From: Edaphochlamys debaryana
Lineage: Eukaryota; Chlorophyta; Chlorophyceae; Chlamydomonadales
Reading direction: 5' to 3'
DNA length: 64,000 nucleotides
NCBI GenBank assembly: GCA_016858145.1
Contig: JAEHOE010000080.1
Span: forward strand, 434,001-498,000
Position numbers and translations under genes: made by a program. The notes under the pieces are model-generated. The model saw only the letters and a list, made by a program, of their open reading frames with translations. It had not been told where the DNA came from and did not search any database. Below, piece after piece: positions 55,322-64,000 of this stretch (its first letter is position 1; the number at the start of each line of letters is the position of its first letter).

Positions 55322-58300
55322 CTACCCCCTACCCCCCACCTGCAGCAGCTTCACCAGGGCGTCCCGGCTGCTCTCCGTGATGGCGCCCGTACGGCAGTAG
55401 AACTCCAGGCAGCGGGAGACGCCGGCAGCGACGGGGCTGGCGGGGGGTGACGAGGGCAAAGCCCGCAAGGTCATGAGCAAGGGCGATGGCCTATCAAGGA
55501 CTGCCGAGTGCCAACCTTGCTATGGCGGGGCCGAAGAATCAGCCGCCCGCCGTCCTACATCCTGACTAACGATGCGAGAACGCAAGCTCAACGCAGCTGC
55601 AGTTTTGACAACCACGTCCTCACCACGGTACACGTGGCAGGGCATGCCCGCAAGCCCCACGCACCTCAGGTCCCCGCCGTGCAGCAGCGCCCTCGCCTCC
55701 GCCCGCGCCTCCGCGGCGGAGCAGCGGCCCGCCGCCGGCCCCTCCGGGCTCTCATCCGCAGCCTCCGTCAGCCCCTGGTCCCCCTCGTCGGCTCCGGCCA
55801 GGATGTACCCCAGCAGTACCGCTGCGTACACCTGGGGGGTGGGGCCGTGCGGGGTTGGTGGGCGGGTGGTAAGGGGTTTAGGGTGCGCAGGGAGGTGGCG
55901 AGGCACGGGCGCATCAGGCGCATACTGGCGCTTCTAGTTGTTGCGGGGACCGGCACGAGAACAGCGGCTGCAGAGAGGAGAACCGGTCCAGGAGACTTTG
56001 TAGATGGGGAGCAGCGGGTGGCAATGTCCACATGAGCGGGGCGATGGCGGTCGCTGTGAGCGTACCGGTGTCGGCAGAAGCAGCTTCGTGCAGGTGCGTT
56101 ACTTGCCTGAGCGATCGACGCATGGCCGCCCTCTGTGTCGGCGGCCAGAGCCTCCTCCGTCACCTCGCCACCCGTGGAGCTGCGCCGGCGGCCGCCGCCG
56201 CCGCCGCCGGGGCCGTCGACGTCCATCGAGTCCTGTGACGGCCCTGCCGCCGCCGCCGTCGCCGCGTGACCGCCCGCGCCGCTGGGATCCGCCGGCGGCG
56301 GCGGCGCTGACGGGCCGTCGTTCACCGTATTGAGTACGGCACACAGCAGCGGGATCATGCGCGCCTGGCCTCCGTCGCTGCCGGTGCCGGCGGCGGCGGC
56401 GGCGGCGGCTGGCGGCACCGCCAGGGCTGCGGACCGGAGCGCCACCTGGTTGAGCGGGCTCTTTACGGTGAGGTTGATGAGGAGGCCCAGGGCGGTTGAG
56501 ATGAGCTGCACGGCAGAGCGAAATACGACGGGGCAGGAGCGGGGGTCGGGGCGTTACGGTACGGCTTGCGCAGGCTGGCGAGCGTATGGTCGATGGCAGG
56601 GTGCAGCTTTCAAGACGAGACCCTCAGCATCGGTCCCTGCGCATAACGCACCTCAATCTTCTCGACGATAGACGGTATGGACACAGTCAGTCGCTGACCT
56701 GCCCCCTGCGTGTCACCGAAACCCCCGTCCGAAGTGGCCGGGCCCGCCCCTGCAGCGCCCGTTCCAACCGCCGCCGCCGCCGCCCGCTCCGGGCGACAGC
56801 TGCTCCACAGCAGGCCGCCAACCGCCTCCAGCCCGCCAACCGCCGCAACCGCCGCCACGCCGTCCAGGTGCTCATGTGTAAGGTTCATCAGTACGGCACA
56901 TGCCGCCTGGCAGCACTCCAGCACGCCGTCATCACTGCCGCCGTCACCGCCGGACCCGACGGCAGGGACCGGCGGCGCCATTGGCGGCAGCGGGATGCGG
57001 CCGTCGCCGCCGTCGGCGGTGGCTTCGCCGGAAGGACCGGCCCCCACTGCGCCGTCAGGCTCCGCCGCCAGCATGCCCAGCAGCCGTACCATGTCGACCA
57101 GTACGGCAACGAAAGACGCCGTACCAGGAGCTGCGGCTGCGGGCTGGTTCGGCGGCTGACTCAGGTCTAGCGCTGGCGGTTGAGATGCCTGTGTGCCGGC
57201 CTCCGCCGCCGTCGACGTCACGCCGGCCGCCGCTGCCGGACCCTCGAGCGGCTCTGGCGGCGGCGTCATCGGCGGCGTCGCCAGGGGCGTAGGCGCCGCC
57301 GACGCCACCACCGCGTTGCCGGCGGGCGTTACGTCGACGGCGGCGTAGGCTGGATCCAAATCTGGCGCCGCTGAGACCCGGAGCCCGAGGAGGATCCCCT
57401 CGTTCCGTGCGTGCGTGAAGGTGGCGTTCTCCAGCACCTGCTTGCGCGCAGCCGCCGGGCCCACCGAGGGCGACGCATTTTATGTTCATTTTATGTGAGC
57501 AGATGAGAACAAGATGGGTTCCCTGTGGCATAGGCAAGCAAGTGGTCCTAACGGAAGGCAGAGGCGCACCTGGAGCAGCAGGTGTAGTTCCCACAGGCAC
57601 CAGCGGGGCAGCGGGGCTGGCGGGGCCGACGGCACCGACGGCTCCGGCTCCGCCAGGGCGGCTTCTTCTTCGCCTCCATCTCCACCACCCCCAGACCCTC
57701 CGCCGCCACCTGCGCCCTGGTCGCTGCCGCTTGGCTCGCTGCCCTGGGTCCCGAAGAAGGCGTACGGGTCCACCTCCTCGGCTGCCTTCGCCGCCCCCTT
57801 GCGCCCCTCCGCCCCGCCAGGTCCCACACGCTCGCCCTCCCTCGCCCCTTCCCCACTCGGGCCCGCCTCCTCCTTCCCCGCAGCCTCCGCTGCCCCGGCC
57901 GCGGCCCCGCTGCTGCCGGGGGCTGCCCCCTCCCCGCCGCCCCCGGCCCTCCCGGAGGCGCCCCGCAGGCGCCGCCCCAGCAGGTCCCGGCGCAAGGCCA
58001 CGTGCCGGGCCAGGGGCCCTAGGATGTGAGCCTTAGCCATGTTGTCCTGTTGGGGACATTCGGGCAGGGCCATGCTCACGTGGTCACAGGAAAGGAGCGA
58101 AAGAGGAGAAGCATGGAAGCATTGGCGTGCGACAGGGAGGACCACCGTAACGCACGCCTTGGGGCGGCGCGCGCCGCACGGCCAGTTGGGGCCATTGCGT
58201 GGCGTCAAGCCCCACGCACCTTGAGCCTCTCTGCGTACTGGATGCGGCCGGGGGCGGTGCCCGAGGCTCCGTGCATGGCGGTAAGAAGCAGGGGCAGCGG

Positions 58301-61300
58301 GCCCACGACCTGGCAGGGGTGTCGGGTTGATGTCAAGGTTTGCCCGTCAGCAGCAAATCGGACAGCACACTGAGTGTCTTGGGCCTGCTCTGGGTTCCCC
58401 GGCCCCAAGCCAAGGGTTCCCCGCATCTCAGGCCTGCATTATGTATTCAAACCCGCACACTGCCCTCCGCGCTGCGCCCAGCAGCCTCTTACCAGATCAG
58501 GCCTCCCGATGCTGCGCACCAAGGGCCCCTCCTGACACAGCCGCAGCAGCCTCCGCCCCAGGCCGTCACCCCCTACGCCGCCGCCCGCGGCCGAGGCCCT
58601 CGCCTCCCCCAGGATCTCCCAAGCGGACGGCTGCTCCTGGGCCGCCCCCGCCTCCGCGCCCGCGCCCGCTCCGGCCGCCGCTGCGTCGCCACCTGTGCCG
58701 CCCTGGGCGGCGGAGGCCAGGGCGGAGGCGTCGGCTGAGCCCGGGCGGGGGGCCGCTCCGGGGCTCTGGAGCAGCGGGGGTAGGTCGCGCTCCGCCTGCG
58801 GTGAAGGAAAGGAAGCGGTCGGGGTGTGACTGGAGGGGCGGCAGCGCTAGGGGAGCGCCGGTGCGCGGCAGTGGCAGCACGATGAAGGCTGGTGGGCCGG
58901 TAGCTGTTTGGGGCCAACCGCTAACCGCCAACCGCCAACCGCACACGCATCTGATCGTAACGGGCTCGGCGGGATGGGGCGGGCTTCGAGTACTTAGAAC
59001 CGGCCGGCTACCCGCCGCGCCTACGCTTCCCCGCCTAACACGAGCAGCCGTTCACACGCACCTGCTCCAGCACCTGGCGCATCAGTACGGCAGCGGCGAA
59101 CGATGCGCAGTACTGGGACGAAGGGTCGTCCTGCGGGTGAGTTGGGGCGAGCAGCGCCGGGAAGCTCGACATATGAGATGCAAGACCACAATGTGCAAGA
59201 GCGCATGCAACGCAGCCTGTGGGTGCCCCTGGCCCTGCCCCCCCACCTGCACCAGCGCCAGCAGCAGCAGGGCGGTGGCCAGGGCGGTGGCTGGGTCGCG
59301 GGCGGCGGCGGCCTTGCGGGCGAGCGCCGTGAGGCCCTGCTGCGTCAGGTTGGTGGGGCGGCTGCGGGGCAGGGCGGAGGCAGGGCGTGTGGGGCTTAGG
59401 GTGCGGGCCACATCGGAGTGGTGCATGCGGCCCAAGACTCGGACTCCCCCCGGACTCCCTCCGCTCTTCCTCCGGTCGCCTCCTCCGTCCGGCCTCTGCC
59501 CTCCTCCTTCCGGTCCCTGCCGTCCACTCCTCCCCCGATCCACCCGGACCACTCTTTCCCCGCCCCACACCCTAGCCCGCCCGCCCCGCACACCACCGCA
59601 CCTGAGCGCCGCCCGGCCCCGCCGCGTGGCGTGCAGCGCCGCCAGGCTGGCCGCCGCCTCCCGCACCTCCCCCGCGCTGCTGCCCTCCCGCAGGCCGTCC
59701 AGGGCGTACTGCGCGTCGTCCTGCAGCTGCTGGGCCTCGCCGCGGGCCTGGGCCTGGGCGGTTGGGTGGTTGGATGGGCGGGTGTTTGGGTGGTTGGTCA
59801 GGGGGCAGAATGTGGTGGCTAGTGACGCAAGTTTCTCGACGTTTCGTGTGGGTTCCTGCGGGTGAGTGCCAGCCGGTGCAAACAGGAGCAGTGAAAGGGG
59901 CGAGTCCAGCCTACCTCAATGATGGACTGCGCAGCGGCAGCCGCCGCAGCGGCGCTGGCGCCCCCGTCGCCCTGGGACCCCCCTCGCGCCGCCGCCACCG
60001 CCGCACCGGTCCCCGGAGCACCAGCCCTGACGGCGCCGCCGCCGCACGGAAGCGGCTGCGAGCCACTCGACGGCTGCGAGCCGCCGCCGCCGCCGCCGTT
60101 GGCGGCGGCGCCGCCGGAAGCCGCCGTCGCCAGGCCCGACGGCAGGCGGCCGCGGCCGATGGGCCGGGAGGCTCTGACGGCGCCGGTGGCGGCAGCGTTG
60201 GGCACCGGCAGGCTGCCGCCGGCGAGGCGGGAGGTGCCCAGCGCACGGGGAGCGGCGGCGGTGGCGGCGGCGGAGGGCGGGGCCATCGTCGCCGCCGCCG
60301 GCGGGGGAGCAGCGGCGACGGGGGCCGAGGCACTGCGGACTGCCTTGGCGGCCGCCGCGACGGAGGCCAGGGGCTGGCGCGGCGGCGAGGGAAGCGGGGT
60401 CGTCTTTGCAGCCGGCAGCGCCGCGCGCGGCTCCGCTGCCACTGCCGCCTGCTTTGGTGGCGGCGGCGCCGAGTCTTGCTGCTGCTGCTGTGGCGGCGGC
60501 GATGGGGGCGGCGTCAGCTGTGCCGTCGGCGGGGCGGCACGCGGCTCTGCCGCTGGTGCCGCCGCCGCGTCGGCCGCCGGCGCGCTGGGTCCTGTCCTAC
60601 GAGGTGCAGGCGCTTCCCGAGTGGTCGACGCCGTTGCCTTCTGCTGCACCGCCTTTTCGCGCTGAGCCGCCGCCGCTGCACGCGGCGGCGGCGGCGGCAT
60701 CGTCACTGCCGGCTGTGCCGCCGCCGCGGTCGCTGCCACCACCCTGGGTGATGCCGGCGCCAGGTCAGCTTGCGACGGCGGCGACGCCGCCAGCGGTGTT
60801 GGCGCTTCCGGGGGCTCTGTCTCCATTGCATCCGGCTCCTCTGTCGCTGCCGCCGCCGCGCCGGTGCCGGGCGAGAGTGGGTCAGCGCCCGGCTCCGGCC
60901 CCTCCGCCAACCGCCGAGAGCGGCGTGCCGGCGGGGACAGGGGCGGGGAGCGGACGCCGGAGACGCGCCGTCGTCGTCGTGGTGACTGGGGCGGCTCGGT
61001 TGGGTCCCCCTCCTCTTCCTCCTCGCCACCACCCCCTGGGCCCTCGCGTCCGGCCGCCTCCGCCGTCGCCGGATGTGGCTCCCGCTGCCTGGGAGGCTCA
61101 GAGGTTTGACCAGCGGGAGCGGCTGCGGGAACGGTGGTGTCAGGTGCCTTGGCGGCAGCAGCAGCGGTGGGGCCAGCTGCGGCCGCCTTGGCCCTGTCGG
61201 ACCGCCTGGCGAAGAGGCTGCCCTTGGCGGCGGGAGCCGCAGCTGGCGGCGGCGGCGGCAGGGGCTCAGCGGCGGCAGCTGGCAGCGGCGCCTCCTGATC

Positions 61301-62969
61301 TGGAGCCCCGGCTGCAGCCGCGCCGCCGTCAGCCTGCGCTGCCTTGCCTGCGCTGCCTGCTGCCTTGCGCTTCGGAGGTGCCCCTGCCGCCCCGGCCCCT
61401 CCAGCAACCGCTGCGGCCGCCGCCTCGGGCCTGGCCTCCCCTTCAGCACCAGCTGCGGTCCCGCCGCCGCCATCGGCCGCGGGGGATGCAGGAGCACCCG
61501 ACCTCGCCTGGGCCCGCGTGACACGCCCGGGGCTGGCTACTGCAGCTCTGGCCGCCGCCCCAGGAGCCGCCGCCGCCGCCATCGCCGGGGCTTGAGCCGG
61601 GACTGCAGCCGCGCCCTTCCCGGCCGCTGCCCTCCCTGCTGCTCCGGCGCTGCCGCCGCCGCCGCCGGTGCCAGCGCCTCCTCCCCCGGCAGCCCCGCTC
61701 CCGCCTGCGCCCGGAGCCGTGCTCTTGGCAGCTGCCTCCGCCTCCGCCCCGGGCTTGGGTGCGGCGCCGCCGCCGGCGGCGCCCCCGCCCCGGGGGGTGC
61801 TGACGCGGCGCGCGGTGGCCCGCAACCAGGGCGGCAAGGGCGATCCCGCTCTACTCGGTAACAGCTGCGAGGGCGGAGACGCCGCCAGGTCGCTAGGGGA
61901 CGGCTGCGCTCCGCCGTCGGTATCCATTGACTGTGCTGCCGCTGGGCCGGCCCCTGCTCCTGCAGCCGCTGCCGCCCTGTCCACTTTTGTGGCCGGGGCC
62001 GTAGCGCGGTGATCGGCTGCGGCCGTGGCCTGCTCGGGTTCTGTGCCTGGCTTGCCTCGGAGTGACCTCCGAGGGGGCAGGGAGGCGTCCGGTGGGGGGG
62101 TCGCAGCACGGGCCGCGGGGTCGGGCGTGGCGCGTCCGGGCTGGGGAGAGCGTGCAGCGGACACAAGAGCGCCGCTGAGGCGCACGGGGGCGGGCCGCTG
62201 TCTGGTCCCTGCAGGCGCGGCAGCATCACCCGCCTTGTCCGCCACGCCGGCTGGCAACCGGCGTGACCGGGGCCCAGCCTGCTGAGCGGATGGAGGTGGC
62301 GCCGCGGCTGCGCTCGGAGAGGGGCCCGGCTGCGTGGACGCAGCGGGAGCTGGCGCCGCTGCCCCCGCCCTGCGGCGCGTGGTCACTCCGCCCCCGCTGC
62401 CCCCAGCACTCCCAGCGGTGCCTCCGTTTGCGGACCCGGGGAGAGCCTGTAGCGGAGAGGGCGGAGGAGCGCCGCTGGGCGCCTGCGGGCGGGAGAGGGG
62501 TAATTGGGTATCAGCCACAGGCAACGTTGCAGGGTAGCTCGTTTGGGCTCAGAAGCGACGCTTTGCGAGCGCTCACCCCGGCAGCCACTGTCGTCCGGCG
62601 ACCAAAGCACTTTGCAGAGGGGCTCGCCTCGGCCGAGGGAGGCGCGAGAGGGGACGCTTCGGAATGTCGTTTAGACGCGGGAGTCCGCTGCGCAGGGATT
62701 CTAGAGCTTCCATTGCGATCAGTGTCAATGACCGTGTCAGGCTCCTCGGTTGCTTTAAGCCGCTTGGAAGCACGGGTCAATGGCGACGCCCCAGAAGCTT
62801 TGGGACCTGCGCGCTGTCCACCACCGGTGCTCGCAATTCCTTGCTTGCTGTGAGGAATGTGCTTTGCTCCAGCGGTCGCTTCCCGCGCTGCAGAGACATC
62901 GGTGCCGTTTGTCTGTGTGGGCTCCTCCTCAGCGCCTGTGCTCTTGCGCTTGCGGGTAAAGGTCTTCAT
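55322..62969 (-). CDS. WAPL: Wings apart-like cohesin-release factor (WAPL)
   Basis: Twelve exons join in frame to about 1,877 residues: 62577-62969, 59915-62482, 59602-59753, 59247-59361, 59062-59130, 58493-58795, 58220-58309, 57570-58046, 56652-57437, 56107-56505, 55665-55831 and 55322-55436. WAPL opens the cohesin ring and removes it from chromosome arms. The start MKTFTRKRK resembles the basic N-terminus of plant WAPL. The conserved helical-repeat domain is recognisable: YALDGLREG..REAAASLAALHATRRGRAALRS, SSQYCASFAAAVLM, VLENATFTHARNEGILLGL, LGLLINLTVKSPLNQ, and VYAAVLLGYILAG near the end. Exon 2 adds 856 almost entirely Ala/Pro/Gly/Arg-rich residues of predicted disorder. Exon 10 appears to end at a GC donor (CAG then GCAAGT). 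The last exon could extend past a further donor, so the final few residues are less certain. Confidence 0.85.
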
Positions 62970-63696
62970 GGGTGCATCGTGTACAAGCAGCTGTGGGTGC
63001 AAGGGGGCTGTCCCGAGCTGTCTCCGCGCGACCTTTTGCCCCCGAGCGATGTGCGCGTAGATCGGGCGGGAGACGGGCGAGAGCGCTTGGCAGAGCCGGC
63101 TGGACGGGCAAGGGCGTGCATTGCAACATTGGAGGAGCACCATAAGAAGCTTGTGCTTCGCGGGGGGCTCGGGGCTCGGAGATGGATGGTCCGACCATCC
63201 CGATGCCCGTGCGGGTTCGTGCCGGGCCTGGACCTGCCTCTGGGGTCTGAGAGCCGGTGAGAGGGGTAGGCAAAGCTGGTCTGCTGAGCCGTGAGAGCTG
63301 AGGAGGGCGGGGAAAGTCTCTCTGGCACTCTTGCGGCCCCTGACGGCACGTTACACTGGGTTACACCCATCCCAGCGGCGTTGGGTGCACTCCTGCAGTC
63401 CTGCTGCCGAGGCAAATCCTCGTCCCGGCTCGGCCCGACCCTGTAGAGAGACGCGTAGAGACCAACGCTTGGCAGGCTACAGCCACTGCACTGCAACACC
63501 CGCAAGCTCCTGCTGCCCGCCGTGCGCAGTGCACACGCAGTTCGCCTCCAGGGCACAGGACGCGATGCCCCCCTCCACCAGCCGGCCCGCCCGGGACCCA
63601 CGCCAGGACGACCTGCGCCTGCCTCCAGCCCCATCAGGCCCCCCCTGGCCCCACAACCAGCCGCAGAGCGCCCCCCCCCCTTATTGGAGTTCCTGC
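62970..63696. other. Intergenic region upstream of WAPL
   Basis: It includes the presumed WAPL promoter and the 3' UTR of the next minus-strand gene. No exon was recognised. Confidence 0.5.
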
Positions 63697-64000
63697 TCAC
63701 TGGTCGTCGTCCCGGTCCCTCAGCTTGGAGTAGTCCACCGCCCCGAGCTCCTCCTCCCCCTCCTCCACCCCCGCCCCCGCCCCCGCCTCCACCACCTCCC
63801 CATCCCCGCCCTCCACCCCCCTTTCTCCGCCCTCTGCTCCACCCTCGCCCTGCGCCCGCGCCGCCTTGCGCGCCGCCGCCGCCGCCCGCATAAGCGCTGC
63901 CGCGCGCTGCCCCTGCGTCTGCCCGAGCTCTCGCTCGATAGCCCCCGCCTCCGCCTCCGCCTCGGGCCCGCCCCGCGCCCGCACCGCCTCCGCCACGGCC
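63697..64000 (-). CDS. C-terminal end of an unidentified acidic protein (partial)
   Basis: A minus-strand frame is open from the window edge to a TGA at 63697-63699. It encodes an Ala/Glu-rich segment with coiled-coil character (AIERELGQTQGQRAAALMRAAAAARKAARA), then a Gly/Glu-rich acidic linker. It ends ELGAVDYSKLRDRDDDQ. The segment could be all or part of a terminal exon. No family was recognised and the 5' part lies beyond the window. Confidence 0.5.
   Translation of the reverse strand, partial: AVAEAVRARGGPEAEAEAGAIERELGQTQGQRAAALMRAAAAARKAARAQGEGGAEGGERGVEGGDGEVVEAGAGAGVEEGEEELGAVDYSKLRDRDDDQ

Noticed and set aside
59819..59914. Read-through of WAPL exon 2 to a stop at 59819
   Set aside because: A good GTAGGC donor at 59914 joins in frame to the conserved ALDGL exon, so the ORF extension is intronic.
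1..64000. tRNA, rRNA or snoRNA genes
   Set aside because: No cloverleaf with recognisable A and B boxes or rRNA core sequence was found by eye. A covariance-model scan (tRNAscan-SE, Infernal) would be needed to exclude small ncRNAs.

Overview
The window looks like nuclear DNA of a volvocine green alga, Chlamydomonas reinhardtii or a close relative. It is GC-rich. Genes are split by many short GT-AG introns, often starting GTGAGT or GTGCG. Alanine-, glycine- and proline-rich low-complexity coding is common, and TGTAA poly(A)-type signals lie downstream of some genes. The gene set fits: two gametolysin-type (M11) extracellular-matrix metalloproteases, an intraflagellar transport protein and an algal arsenite methyltransferase. 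All exon structures were read by eye from splice signals, frame continuity and family similarity. Most boundaries should be within one or two bases, but none is backed by transcripts.

Layout. 1-4.8 kb (+): 3' part of a large F-box/leucine-rich-repeat gene. 5.5-9.2 kb (-): a secreted cysteine-repeat protein of unknown function. 10.4-14.2 kb (-): the RNase P/MRP subunit RPP40 carrying two algal zinc-finger-like insertions. 16.0-20.6 and 22.5-28.4 kb (-): two tandem M11 metalloproteases with long proline-rich tails. 29.3-33.3 kb (-): arsenite methyltransferase ArsM, 14 exons. 34.3-38.7 kb (-): IFT56/TTC26/DYF13, 14 exons. 39.8-54.0 kb: three ~1,070-residue paralogs ending in a MYND-like zinc finger (one +, two -), with an unresolved alanine-rich gene between the last two. 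55.3-63.0 kb (-): the cohesin-release factor WAPL, 12 exons. 63.7 kb to the end (-): 3' end of an unidentified gene.

The genes do not form one pathway. RNA processing, matrix proteolysis, arsenic detoxification, ciliary transport and chromosome cohesion simply lie next to each other, as is normal in a eukaryotic nuclear genome. The best leads are: a short retroposon-like element present twice with exact 11-bp and 14-bp target-site duplications; duplicated CPVC/HxxGC zinc-finger-like units inside RPP40; a minisatellite that has multiplied the splice donor of ArsM exon 8; two likely GC-AG introns; and the mosaic MYND-like paralog cluster. I saw no rRNA, tRNA, CRISPR array, viral genes or autonomous transposon.
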